Positions 1 through 13,016 of a DNA stretch of 64,000 nt are shown in pieces; the first letter of the stretch is position 1; each line of letters opens with the position of its first letter. Below the pieces are notes generated by a model. That model saw only the letters and a program-made list of their open reading frames with translations. It was not told where the DNA came from and did not search any database. Both the position numbers and the translations under genes were made by a program. Source of the stretch: Siphlonurus alternatus (lineage: Eukaryota > Arthropoda > Insecta > Ephemeroptera > Siphlonuridae); assembly GCA_949825025.1 (NCBI GenBank), contig OX463786.1, forward strand, positions 11,026,387 through 11,090,386. The letters run 5' to 3'.

Positions 1-1074
1 TGCTTGTTATAATATTAATATATATATTTATTATGCCAAAAACAGTTACAGCATCCTAAAATTGATAATATTTAGTTAAAATTAAACTAAATTCCCTGAG
101 CCATCAAGGTAAATACTGCTGTCATTTGAAATTTTTTAAAATAGATTATTTAAAAAAAAAAGCAATCTAATGAATATTATATTTTCAAACTTTGGCGGCT
201 ATATAGCACTTGTTTAGCTTTGACTGAGAGAACGATGGAAACAACAGCGATTATGGTCGGTAATTGATGAAGGTTGTTATCAATCATTTTCCGGATGCAC
301 TAGTGGGTCTTATCATAATATAATACAAATTTGTATTGGATTTATCTTAATATTTTTATCTATCCAGTATAAAAGTTATCCTGCCTGAAATAAAAATTAG
401 GATATATCTTATAAATATTAATCATCGTATTACCCTAAATATATATATTTTTTTTTTGCCTAAAATACTGTTTCAAATAAAACTGTTTTGGAATATCTTA
501 TTTTAAATATTAATTTCAAAATATTGCTAGAATCGACCTAGAATCTTATATTAAAGAATTGACAATGTTTTTTTTTTCCATTAAATTTTTACAATGAATG
601 TTTCAATTGATATAAATTATAACCATCTATATTGATATGTATTATTATTAACTACCATCACATGCAAGAATAATATATACTCATGAAACTGTCAGTTACT
701 GTCTTCAATTAAGAAAATAACACATGCAGCGTACATGTAAAATGGTTTTAACTATAATAATGACGTGATAGTTGCATACACTTCAATTGGCGGATATGAC
801 GTAGTTATATATTAAATAAAACACTCCTCCCTCTATTTTAGCCTATTTAGATCCATATAGACGCATCATTGTATTATATATAATGCTGCAGTAGTTGCAC
901 TATATATACGTCGTGTTATTTATAGAAGGAATTATGCAGACTTAAAATAATATTTTAATATGAAATTAGCCACTAGAACTCATAATAATCAAATTTGCTA
1001 ATAATTTAATTTATAATCGAATCCCACAATTTTTTACTTTGAATTTCATGTTTTCAAATTAAATTAATAATAGA

Positions 1075-1448
1075 CAATAATGGTTGCATTTTTTTATTTC
1101 ATAATTAATAAAATATACATAAAATTATACTTTTCTGAATTTTTTCAGATTTTTTGGAGTGCGGGAACTAATTCTTTAAAAAAAAAATAAAATATCTGAA
1201 TTAGGGTGGTACAACCTGATGGGACAACCGTGACGTCATCAATAGCCAATCACAGCAACCGTGACGTAATCAATAGCCAATCACAGCACGACAAAATAAC
1301 ATCACGGTTGTCCCATCAGGTGTACCACCCTAATTCAGATAATTTAAATATTTTTTAAAATTAGTTCCCGCACTCAAAAAAAAAAATCAGAAAAGCATAA
1401 TTTTAGGTAAATTTTCTAATTATGAAATAAAAAATGCAACCATTATTG
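1075..1448. mobile_element. Fold-back MITE with duplicated CRE/CCAAT core
   Basis: The outer arms (AATAATGGTTGCATTTTTTA and its complement) and further inner arms pair along most of the 374 bp. The centre has two tandem copies of a roughly 30-bp unit containing CCGTGACGT(C/A)ATCAA and AGCCAATCAC. The inner arms (CAGATTTTTT-GAG-CGGGAACTA) resemble the TGACGTCA MITE family found at 22192, 46754 and 54571, so this is probably a diverged relative. Confidence 0.7.
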
Positions 1449-2377
1449 TTTATTATAATATATACCTATATACTTATATTTCAGGTTGAGAAGATAGCAT
1501 TGTATGGGAAATATTAGTTGCATGTCTGTCATTTTAGTGTATGTCATGATGGTTATGAATGATGAAATGGGTTGAAATTTACCCACTCTAGAGAAATATA
1601 GACGTGAACAGAATCAATAATATTTTAGTACTAACCCACAGAAAAATACTAATAAGCTAGCTGTATTAAAAAATGTTTGAATTCCAAAATAAATACCTTT
1701 TTGTATTGACATTAATATTGATTTTTTTTCCCCCGCTTTTAAAATAGTGTAATATACAAATAATAATTATATGGCTTAATACAGTATATATGAACTGTAT
1801 TACTCGTTAAAACATATGGACTTATTGATGTTTAAATGACAACAATACACTAAAATCTTTTAATCTTTCATTTGATACTAAAATAATCCCATTGCATAAT
1901 ATACAGTTTGTATAAAAACACCCCTTCGATAAAAATTTTCAAACAAATTAATATCATAAAAATATTATATTTTATCATAAATGCATAACACATGAAATTT
2001 TGGAATTATAATACCTCCTGTCATATGCATGTTACCTGTCAAGTTTATAAATCTCATGTACGTCGTATTTTTTATACGCTCAGTTAATCAAAACACTATA
2101 TAGAGGGAATATAATAAAAATCGATATTTTTATCTTTTAGCATATACAGTAAACCTTGAAAGTATATTTTTGGATTTTATAGATACATAAATAAAAATTC
2201 AAATGATCTTTAAATAGAAGAGTTTAACAATGAATTATAAATATATCCAATTATATAATGTATTATTATCGTATCCAACTCATCTCAATTTTATTTGTGG
2301 GTGTGATCAGATTTTATATTGATATCTTTTAATTCATGGGCTATTTAAAGTGTTGTTTATTATGTTTTCGTTCATGC

Positions 2378-2734
2378 TTAAAGGTAAGATAACGCCACCA
2401 ATGTTAAAAAAAAATCCCTCACACGAAAATTCTGACAAAAATTTAAAATATTCTCCTCTACACCCCCTATCAGTAGCTAAAATATTAGGCACACAAATAC
2501 GATCTAGTTTTTGAGTTATGAATTTTTAAAGTTTACTAATTTAACATGGAAGTTCCATTTCTCCATGTTAAAATAGTCAACTGTAAAAATTCATAACTCA
2601 AAAACTAGATCGTATTTGTATACCTGATATTTTAGCTACTGATTGGGGGTGTAGAGGAGAACATTTTAAATTTTTTTCAGAATTTTTGTGTAAGGAATTT
2701 TTTTTTAACATTGGTGGCGTTATCTTACCCTTAA
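2378..2734. mobile_element. TTAA-flanked palindromic MITE, family 1
   Basis: Nearly the whole element is an inverted repeat. It is bordered by TTAA on both sides, with termini close to GGGTAAGGTAACGCCACCAA. This left end has lost a G (AGGTAAG). The core carries CTCCTCTACACCCCCTATCA and GATCTAGTTTTTGAGTTATG. No coding capacity. A TTAA target duplication is typical of piggyBac-type transposition, but the superfamily is inferred from that alone. Confidence 0.85.
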
Positions 2735-2821
2735 AAGTCATTAAACCTTTTCCACCTAAACGACCAAGTAATTTACAGTTATAATGCACCAGATGTAAAA
2801 TCTTATATATATGGTAATTTA

Positions 2822-2912
2822 ACATGGTTATTAGTTGGATGGGTGACCATCCTGACAAAAAAAAGCATGCTAGTTGCTCTCACTCAAGGAGTAAAAATGC
2901 TTTGTTGTTGTT
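2822..2912 (+). repeat. Possible 5S-rRNA-like SINE fragment
   Basis: The stretch TTGGATGGGTGACCATCCTG resembles the internal promoter region of 5S rRNA (TTGGATGGGTGACCGCCTG as I recall it). It is followed about 60 bp later by a (TTG)n tail at 2901-2913, a common SINE 3' end. It starts about 90 bp after a family-1 MITE. It is too short to call firmly, and no full 5S fold is present. Confidence 0.3.
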
Positions 2913-3342
2913 GTTACTTTCTTGTTTTCGCAGACAGTTTGGACCATTTTAATTTATTGACAAAAAGGCAACGGTGTTCGATTTAGGTTTCCACGGTTCC
3001 TTGAATAACAAGTCAATTTTGATATTGGCTAATATAGATGAGCAAACACATCAGTTAGGGGGTCTTTGAAAGGTTCTTGGTTATAGTATTAGAGTAAGTA
3101 GAACATTGTTCCAATTATTGTACTTTGATAAAAATAAAAGGGGGGGGGGGGAACTTTCTGCAGCGAAGAAGTCACTTGATTCGCTATTCTAGGACGAAGA
3201 ACAGAGGAAATGCCACATGCTGTTGGTGGTCAAATAATAATAATTGTCAGCTGCCTCGAGGGCGGTCTAATAAGACATATAACACGTGACTATATGGCCA
3301 GTGTACACTTTCCACAATCGCTAAATACAGTCAAATTTATAT

Positions 3343-3498
3343 AATATTCCCTCCGGAAGTATATGGTTTCTGGTCTTCCTATTCATATTTCAGCAATATA
3401 ATTTCACAAGTCAGTACTTTTATTGCAAACCTTTCTGTAATAAAGTTTTAAAACTAAATTACAAACAAAATAGACACAAACTTCCGGAGGGAATATAA
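3343..3498. mobile_element. Short TIR element, 'TCCGGAAGT' family
   Basis: About 155 bp bounded by inverted TATTCCCTCCGGAAGT / ACTTCCGGAGGGAATA. A related copy lies at 12842-13016. The interior also shares words (tattcatatttcagc / gctgaaatatgaata). No coding capacity. Confidence 0.7.
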
Positions 3499-5624
3499 AT
3501 AATTTAACTATATCAGCTTCTCGCTAGCGAGTCAGGTGGACTAGCAAGCAAGCAGATAGTGATAAAACGTTATCTTATCAACAGCCGTTGCTAGTACAAC
3601 ACAAAAATAAGGTTACTTAACTTCATTTTTTTTTAGCCTCGTTCAATTTACCATGTGGCGTATTTTTTTTTAATACATCAAACTTCGTAAATGAAAGAAA
3701 TTATAATTAGAAACAAAACTAAAAATCAAATACGCTATATTATATAAAGAAAGGATATTTAAATTTTTAAACACTGATATCATTAAAGACCTCTTTTTTA
3801 AAATCAAGACTATATAATAGTTAATGTTAAGCCTTATAATATAGTGAGTGGTACTAGAATTAAAATAATTAAGCATGGTCTCTGTTAGAAAAATTAAGCA
3901 TGTACACATTGATTACTATTTTTTTTTTTTTTTTAATATAATATCTAACGAATGTTTATAATAGGGCTTGAACTATATGCAATATTTATACAATATATTG
4001 TATATACAAAGATAAGCGGTTACTGTGAAACCTGGGTCTTAATTTTCTGCGTGTGGATTACTCCTATATATTTTCCAATAAATAAAATAAAAAAAAATAA
4101 TATTACATTCTAATTCATTAAAAAATAAAAAATATATAACACCACATTATTTCTTTTACAATTATTATATCCATCTAGCATTATAAAAACTTTTAAAAAG
4201 GTATTTTTCACACGTCACCTTTCTTCTTCATCTTAGCAAATTAGCGTTCAACTCTTTTGGGGATTAAAGGTTACAAAAAGGAAGTAAAAATGTTTAATTT
4301 ACGTGAAAGGAGTGGAAGGTTTAAGTAATTACACGCGTGCTACAAAGGCGCCTAAGGCATTATATAGCAGCAAAGGTACGACCCGCTGAATATTTTATTG
4401 TTGGTTAGATTAAGCTTTGAGATAGGAGGAAGTTTGGACCAGAGAACATGCATGTTAGGGGGGGCTAAGTTACAAATTTAGCAATATTACTTTTTATGTT
4501 TTACAATATATTTTGATTTTCCCACGCTTTCAGTATTTATATTATATATTAAGCATTTTATTTTTCTATTAGAAATTATAAAATATTTAAATTATTAATT
4601 TAAATTATTTTTAATCTTTTTATTAATTTAAGTACTTAAAGATAAATAAATCTTAAATAAACGTATAATTTTCATGTACTGTTCAACATTAAACTATCCT
4701 TTTACTGATGGTTTAATTTGTTAACATTAAAAAATATTGCTGTAATTTTCTGGCAGGTTGGACGACCATAGAAATATTTCAGATTCACGATTATCGTCTT
4801 TATAATACCAAGTTATAGGGCTTAAATTACGAATATACCATATTTAAAGCTTATGACATCATATCCGTTTTATATCGCAATGTAATGCCGTCATTGTTAT
4901 TGTCATTCAATTGTATCTAGTCCTAACTATTTACCATTGATTGCAACAATTGACTATATAGAACGCAACAAATATAATGAAAATCATGCAATTTGTTATG
5001 CCTGATGTGATGTGATTTCTATTGTACTGAGAGTAACGAGTATATTTTTTTTTTTAAATGTACAGTACACTACATTCAAATATAAATATATAAATGTCCG
5101 CGGCTATAGGGATTTTTACGTTTGTGTTTTGGATTATAGCACGGTGATGCTTGAAGCCACTCGAAAATCTTCGGGATGTAGGCAGAAAACACTAAATAGT
5201 ATGTTGTGCGGGTTAACGTAACTCACAACATTTAATAATATTTTTTTTATTTTTCTTCGATATTCTTCTTGATTTGTCACTATTTATGAAAGAAAATTCA
5301 ACGAGAAAATTATGCATGCGAATAGCCAGGAGAAATTAATTTCGATACCAACTTTAGCACGTATTTGCTATATGCCGCTGACAATGTTTTGCCTACAAAA
5401 TCGTGACATCATATTATTTTATGATGTATGGTGGAAGACCAGTATACTTTTAAACATGGCCGATCGGAAATTTTTATATGAATAGAATACTGTATATATA
5501 ATGCGTTCAAAATTATAGGGCTTGTTTTTTTGTTTTTGTTTTATTTATAACTTTTTTTTCTAGCGTTTCTATACACACAAGTCGACTGCCATGGTTACGG
5601 TTGCCATGGTTTCCTCATATCAGT

Positions 5625-5625
<1 letters not shown>

Positions 5626-5704
<79 letters not shown>
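5626..5704. repeat. (TA)n microsatellite
   Basis: About 79 bp of uninterrupted TA dinucleotide repeat. Confidence 0.97.
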
Positions 5705-5709
<5 letters not shown>

Positions 5710-6307
5710 ATTGATTAATTATAAAATTGATGAATAAATACTGAATAGTATACATAAATTTTAGCTTGGAAATTTTTAGTACTTGATTTTTTGACGATTT
5801 AATAAATTTAATTAATCACTACTATATAGAGAATTTTATATCAAAATTTTAGTTCTAAAAAATTATAATTATACCTAGTTCTTTGTGAAACAGTTCATTA
5901 AATTTCTTAATCAAATTTCATAAACGAAAATTACAGTTTAAAAATAAACTATTTCAAGTATTTAAAAAAAAAATGTTAAAACTAATTAGCAACAATTGTA
6001 AGTCAACAGTAATGTATGTATTAAGTCACAAGTAACAATTTAGTAGAAGTAATTCATGGTAATTACTCTCTCAGACAATTAGTAAGACGTGTACCAAGTT
6101 GACTAATTTCATCCTTACTATAAACTTATGGAGTCTAATAGTTACGTGGTATGTTATAACAAAGAGAGGAGCTGGTGAGGTGTGTCTACATAGTTGCTAT
6201 GACGTCATACTTGATGAGAGATGATGTTATGTACCTGCCTCTATTATAGTAATTGAGAGTAAAACTCTTATTATTTGAATGATGTGTACATGCCGCCTCA
6301 TGTACAT

Positions 6308-6613
6308 TGGAGTACCGACCTCAATTTTTTTATTGCAGAAATGTATAGAGGGTGCAAAGTTATGCTACCCTGATTTTTTTCAGATTTTTTAGAGCCCGGC
6401 AACTATTTTTTAAAAATTATTGAAAGTGCAGAAAAAGTGCCGCCTCTCTTAATAAAAGATAGGACCCAAAAGGGACGTGGATTCGAACCCGACCTCGCCA
6501 AAACTTTTTAGCAATACTTCCCGGTCACTAAAAAATCTGAAAAAAATCAGGGTAGCATAACTTTGCACCCTCTATCCATTTCTGCAGTAAAAAAAAATTG
6601 AGGTCGGTACTCC
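6308..6613. mobile_element. TGGAGTA-terminated fold-back MITE, family 2
   Basis: Termini TGGAGTACCGACCTCAATTT and its complement; next come TTTATTGCAGAAATGTATAG and AGTTATGCTACCCTGATTTT arms. The centre differs from the CRE-bearing copies: it holds GTGCCGCCTC and GGACCCAAAAGGGACGTGGA, as in the copies at 25083 and, in part, 62611. Confidence 0.85.
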
Positions 6614-6892
6614 TTTATAATAAATAATACGCCATGTATTATTTATTTATTGTTGTGTCGGGGAGAGCTTGATTTCAACCAGGGTTTTTCGTTATACTAT
6701 TGACGGATTGACAAAACCCATATTAAATGTGATCAACAGTGTATATTTATTATGTATTGACCCTATAGCTGGAAATAGAACAAGAAAATAAGTTTCAAAA
6801 TCCACAGCTGATAAAAAAATTACAAATATAATTTTATATAATTATATTTTTTTAGCATCTTTCATTTTAATATACATTCAAATTAAGGGTAA

Positions 6893-7221
6893 GGTAACGC
6901 TACCAATGTTAAAAAAAATCCCTCTCACAAAAATTCTGAAAAAATTTTAAAATGTTCTCCTCTACACCCCCTATCAGTAGCTAAAATATCAGGTATACAA
7001 ATACGATCTAGTTTTTGAGTTATGAATTTTTAAAGTTGACTAATTTAACATGGGAGTTCCATTTCTCCATGTTAAAGTAGTCAACTTTAAAAATTCATAA
7101 CTCAAAAACTAGATCGTATTTGTATACCTGATATTTTAGCTACTGATAGGGGGTGCAGAGGAGAGCATTTTAAATTTTTTTCAGAATTTTTGTGTGAGGG
7201 ATTTTTTTAACATTGGTTTAA
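6893..7221. mobile_element. TTAA-flanked palindromic MITE, family 1, right end truncated
   Basis: The left end is intact (TTAA then GGGTAAGGTAACGC), as is the palindromic core. The right end stops at ACATTGG and is missing the final TGGCGTTACCTTACCC. It runs straight into the next copy, which supplies the following TTAA. This suggests that insertion of the neighbouring element removed or replaced the right terminus. Confidence 0.8.
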
Positions 7222-7572
7222 GGGTAAGGTAACACGTCCAATGTTAAAAAAAAAATCCACACATATGAAAATTATGAAAAAAAAAATTATAATGTTCTTA
7301 ACTTACGGGATGTCAGTTGCTAAAATATCAGACCTGGTATACAAATTCGAGCTAGTTTTTGAATTATGAACTTTTAAAGTTGACTAATTTAACATAAAGA
7401 AATGGAACTTCCATATCAAATTAGTCAAATTTATAAATTAATAACTCAAAAACTATATCAAATTTGTATATTTTAGCTATAACTGATAGCTAGAGAATAT
7501 TTTATGATGTATGTTTCATAATTTTCTTGCGTGGAAATATTTTTAACATTAGGCGTGTTACCTTACCCTTAA
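7218..7572. mobile_element. TTAA-flanked palindromic MITE, family 1, diverged copy
   Basis: Starts TTAAGGGTAAGGTAACACGT and ends GTTACCTTACCCTTAA. The core (GCTAGTTTTTGAATTATGAA) is recognisably family 1 but with more substitutions and short deletions, so it is an older or distinct subfamily. It abuts the truncated copy on its left. Confidence 0.8.
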
Positions 7573-8263
7573 ATTACTGCATTTTAACAATAAATATTAA
7601 AAGGAGGGTTTTCAATAAAAAGTGGCTTGTACTGAGGATGTCCTGATGAGTCAAAACTTCTCGTATAATTTCAATAAATTAAGTTAAAAAAATATATATC
7701 TTAGAAAAATAAAGTTTTTGTTATTTTTCTTTTATGCTACAATTTCATCGGGTGTTGTAATTAAAAACATTATTAGGTCATTGTAACACATTCTATATAT
7801 CAAATATCACACTATGGAGGTCTCCTATCCGTGGGCTACAACATAGTGTTCTAATGGGCAATATGCCAACACGTTAGCACGGTGAACTTGCTTGCTTGGC
7901 TTCTTTTAACAAAAATTCACAGCGAAATCTTTTATACCAGCATTGTTTTTATACTACACAAGAAAGAGACATCACTTTCACTACTTTATATCATATAAAC
8001 AGTGTAATCATTTGGATATATGCAAGAATTAAAGTGATGATGATGATAAAATTTATAGGTCTGTTTCGGAAAATATTTTACGATCTCCCTTTTTTTTTAG
8101 TGAAAGTACAATTCTAAAATTATCATGGCATGTTTTTGTTTGTTTTTTTAACTTTTCACACTGCACTGGTGAAAAGATACAAAATTAAGTTAAATATTTA
8201 GTATAAATATATAATATATATACTTTAAATCATACATATACACGTGACATAGCTATAATTTTT

Positions 8264-8618
8264 TTAAGGGTAAGGTAACGCCACCAATGTTAAAAAAAAT
8301 CCCTCTCACAAAAATTCTGAAAAAAATTTAAAATGTTCTCCTCTACACCCCCTATCAGTAGCTTAAATATCAGGTATACAAATACGATCTAGTTTTTGAG
8401 TTATGAATTTTTAAAGTTGACCAATTTAACATGGGAGTTTCATTTCTCCATGTTAAAGTAGTCAACTTTAAAAATTTATAACTCAAAAACTAGATCGTAT
8501 TTGTATACCTGATATTTTAGGTACTGATAGGGGGTATAGAGGAGAACATTTTAAATTTTTTTCAGAATTTTTGTGAGAGGGATTTTTTTTAACATTGGTG
8601 GCGTTACCTTACCCTTAA
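8264..8618. mobile_element. TTAA-flanked palindromic MITE, family 1
   Basis: Both TTAA borders and both GGGTAAGGTAACGCC termini are intact. By eye it is very close to the copies at 28967 and 43445, which implies relatively recent spread of this subfamily. Confidence 0.88.
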
Positions 8619-8691
8619 TATGGTCTCTATAGCTTTTTTTAAGTTAAAATGTACACTCCCTCCTTGGAAAATTTCTTTCCATATAAGAGAT

Positions 8692-8827
8692 ATAGGTCTG
8701 TTCGTAAATACACAATTAGAAAGAATCGATTATTTGTGATGAACCTTCAGTACATTGAGTACATGGAACATAAGGTTCATCACAAATAATCGATTTTTTC
8801 TGATTGTGCATTTACGAACAGACCTAT
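8692..8827. mobile_element. Short palindromic element
   Basis: Inverted arms TAGGTCTGTTCGTAAAT / ATTTACGAACAGACCTA continue through CGATTATTTGTGATGAACCT with a short loop around 8750-8775. Total about 135 bp. No second copy recognised in the window. Confidence 0.75.
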
Positions 8828-11094
8828 GGGTTTTGTCCGAATAACTGATGCAATCACACTGCAATTGACTCAATTTTATTATATATATCTATATCTCTTG
8901 GCTATAAAAACTTGATATATATATATGTTATAAGCAGGATATTTTCCACGGTAACGACAGTATAAATTGTTTATTTTTTGTAGGCTGTATAATACCTTAT
9001 TGTCAATACAGCATAATGATTCGAACAGTGTCCCCCCCCCCTCGTTTATTCTGGTATAATACACAGCTTTATAAAATACGAGATATTCGCAATTTTCGGA
9101 AAGCATCCACCAAACCCAGTTTATAATAATTAAATAACATTAATTTTATAACATGGTTATCCCAGCCAAAGCATAATGAACCCCGAGATAAAGTTCACAA
9201 ACTAAGTCAGCATTCAGCAAAGACGGGTATATATTTATATCGATCATGCAGGTTATCCCAAGGTGTGCATGCTGTCCAAATTTTATGAAAAGTTTTCTAA
9301 CTTTTCTGTTTGTGCACTGTATGTACTCACAGTCCCATATTAAACTTATATAGACTAACTGCAAGGGGATGTATTTCAATTTTCATAGCTTACATTGTAG
9401 CAAAGGAATTTAACATGCATTTCCTTGCTTAAATTCACGCGCAAATTACGCAAATTCCTAACTGGCTGCATTACATGCATGCAGTCAAACGCTTTTCTTG
9501 ACCGTCTTAAATGGTATTTTGAAATATAAAATATATTATAATCTAAAATTTTGATTTTTTTTTTTTTTTTCCTGTCGTCACTTTAATATACTATTTCATC
9601 ATTTTAATGACAGTAAAATTAATAATTATACTAGCTGTCAATCATTTTTTTTAATTTTGGTTATAGTTATGAATGATTCCCCCCACTTCGCCATTGATCG
9701 TTAAAAACCGTCTATTATATACCAATGACTGAGGAGGACATTACAAATACAAACTAAAATATATTAAATATAATTTAACTATATTGTATATTAATATACG
9801 AAAAGCATTGTAAAATATAACATATGAACAAGATTAACTGAAATAATTAACGTTCAGTAATAAAATAAAACTAACTACTCTTTACTAAAAAAATTAAAAC
9901 TACAAATTAAAATCCTTTCCTAATAATTTTTTTATAATAATTAATGAAGTCTAAACTATATAAAAAAAAAAAGGATGACAGTAATTTCAACAATTCAAAC
10001 TAATATAACTTTATTAATTAACGTAACACTTCAATTAAAATGCCTCAAGTAAACACATATATATATATATATATGCTGCATTTAACTGCAATGGTAAAAT
10101 CCTAACTTGTATATTATACAAAGCTAGAGGGTACTGCTCCAAGCATTTACAGCTAATAAGTATGCTGCAATTACTGAGTGCAACACAATTAACCACAATA
10201 ATAAATTATATCTTACATTGTATATAGTATTAATTGCATATGTTTAACGCATTAAAAAATTACAACAGAAATGTTGTTGTTTTTTTCCTCTGAATTAACA
10301 AAACTATAAAATATTATCAAGATAACCATGTTTAATATTATTCTTTGCATGCTAAACTGTAATATATAAAATGGAAATAAATAATTTATCTTGCATTAAT
10401 ATGCATGCAAAGTAATTAAATTATGCAGTAGAGATCTATATACATATAATAATAATAATAATAATAATATTTATTCATCAAACACCAGTGGTGTACATGG
10501 ATATCTAAGATATATATAATTAATAAATGTAATAAAATTAAAAGTTAATTCAGTAAATTTGTGTTTGCTATAAGTTCTTAGATGATCGATACATTATAAT
10601 TTATAATGGCCAACCTGCATGATATCTCAATTTCCTAATATTGCAAATTTGAATACAGAACCTCGAGTTGTATTTTGTCAATTTTATTTTCAACTGCTCT
10701 ATAACACTGTTAAAATCATGCTGCAAAACGCTGTGACCCTGTCTAAAAGGCACGGTAGGGCGCAGTTGCCCTTCACAGTTGGACTAAATGGGACTCCCAT
10801 TTAGTTACAGTTCACTCTCAAAATTCACATGTTAATTCAACTTGGTTCAACTGTACGTCCCATTTGAGACCAGCCACAAGGGGATTATGAACTAGGCTGC
10901 CAAGTTCAAATAACATTGGAAAAAGACATGAATATTGAACTGGGTAGCTAACTGTGCCTTTGAGTCACTGTCATTATCACAGTCGACGTTCATATTCTGA
11001 TAAATAATTAACAGCTAGAATATTAACATACGATTACTGTATTATAATTTATAATAATTGTATATTATATTTGCTAAATAATTTAGCAAAAAAA

Positions 11095-11215
11095 ATCATT
11101 CTCAGCGTTTTGCAGCTTTGCAGCACAATTTTAAGGGTGTTAAGGGTAAAAAAATAAATATAATTCAAGGTCCTCTATCCAAATATGTAATAAAAAAAAT
11201 ACAAGAAGCTTTTCC
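11095..11215. mobile_element. Half copy of family 2b fold-back element
   Basis: Matches one arm of the element at 18179-18490: TGCAGCACAATTTTAAGGGT, then TCAAGGTCCTCTATCC and a run of A. Only one arm is present. Confidence 0.55.
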
Positions 11216-12408
11216 ATTAATCAATGCTATTTTATACATTACAAAATATTATAGCTAGAAACAAGAATTCATATTTAACGAAATTCTTTTTGCCATATTT
11301 GTAAAGCAATATTTAATCTACGTTTAAAATAATAAAATTAGGGTGAGGGGAGGTAAGGAAAACATAAAAACATAACAAAAGCAAGCATAAGTATCATAAA
11401 ATTATTAAATTTTATTTATTAAGCTGCAGACAACACACATATACACAAAGCAGTGCAGGACAACACAACAAAGGCTGGTGAGAAGGTAAACATAAAATTG
11501 TAATATTTAAAATAAAAAAAAAAAAATACAAGGAGTTTTAATTTGGTTACTGTTAAAATTTAAAATTATTTATATAATTTCATTCATTAAAAGAAATCAA
11601 TCAAATGAATTTTGTTCATCAAAATAAACAAAATAAAATTATTTGAAAAAAGAAAATATTGATTGAAATTTAAAAATTTAAATGATTAATTTAATCTGAA
11701 ATCACATATTAAAAAAAAAAAATAAAAAGAAAAAAAAAAGACACAAAAAACACACAACACATAAAAGGTATACACATTTCATGCAAAGGAAAGGGTGGAT
11801 GGTATATATTTTTGCAACGAATAACAAATATAATAATTATTATTATAATTATTTATAATATACAACGTTACAGCTCTGCATTAAAGTGCCTGTATTTGTT
11901 GCAGGCACTTTACTGTCATGAAGATGCAATTTTAATTATTACTCTATCATACAATGACGCTAAAGTGAGTTTATTGATTTTTACACAACAATAAAAATCA
12001 ACACTATTAAATCAATTAGGCAATAATTAAATGTTGTAATACAATATATACTCGAAATTACACGCAAAAACATAACATTTTATAATCAATAAAACAAATT
12101 ATAAAATGACTTTACATTATCGCAAATAAATCACAACAACTGTAATAAAAAACAAACAAATATTATTCCCATTAGCTTTACACGAATAAGGTCTGTGTTC
12201 ATAGCGCTGAATTTATTTTAAGAGCAAGCGGCGAAAGTTCAAAGGTCAATACGTCGACTTTATTGTTCTACTTATGTCAAAGCTATATAGCACCACCAAC
12301 ACGATGATTGTCAATAGCATTACCGTAATATACAAGATATAATGGTGCTCATTACATCATACTTACCGCAAATTATTAAAAATGTTAAAAAGCTGGTAGG
12401 GAAAAATA

Positions 12409-12777
12409 TTAAGGTAGAGCTAGATAAGACGGATCAGCTGGCCCAATGCTAAAAAAATCTCATTCATAAAAATTATGAAAAAAAATATATATAAAATGTT
12501 CTCCTCAACATCCCCTATCAGTAGGTAAAATATCAGATGTGCAAAAACGAGCTAGTTTTTGAATTATGAATTTTTAAAGTTGACTAATTTAACATGGAAG
12601 TTCCATTTCTCCATGTTAAATTCATTAATAACTTAAAAACTAGATCGTTTTTGTACAACTGATAATTTAGCTACTCATAGGGGATGTAGAGGAGAGCATT
12701 TTAAATTTTTTTCATAATTTTCATGAATAGGATTTTTTTAGCATTGGGTCAGCTGATCCGTGTTATCTCTACCTTAA
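12409..12777. mobile_element. TTAA-flanked palindromic MITE, family 1 core with variant termini B
   Basis: The core is family 1 (CTCCTCAACATCCCCTATCA; GAGCTAGTTTTTGAATTATG). The ends read TTAAGGTAGAG...GGATCAGCTG and CAGCTGATCCGTGTTATCTC...TTAA, quite different from GGGTAAGGTAACGCC. The copy at 52068 shares these ends. Confidence 0.85.
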
Positions 12778-12841
12778 ACGAATAAAAAAAAATACACAGC
12801 ATAGGAACGAAACTACAAGGCTTCTACAGTTTTATTAATTT

Positions 12842-13016
12842 GTATAATGTCTCCGGAAGTTTTATGTTTGTGGCTATTCTATTTGTAATTCAAGTTTGAA
12901 ACTTTGCAGACAAATTCGCAGTAAAAGTGTTTATCGGTGTGTGAAATAGTAACGCTGAAATATGAATAGAAAGGCCTGAAACTCTAACATTTTTTGCTCT
13001 TTCCGGAGGGATTATA
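12842..13016. mobile_element. Short TIR element, 'TCCGGAAGT' family, second copy
   Basis: Ends ATAATGTCTCCGGAAGT and CTTTCCGGAGGGATTAT. The interior shares ATATGAATAGAAAGGCC-type words with the 3343 copy, in inverted form. Confidence 0.6.
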
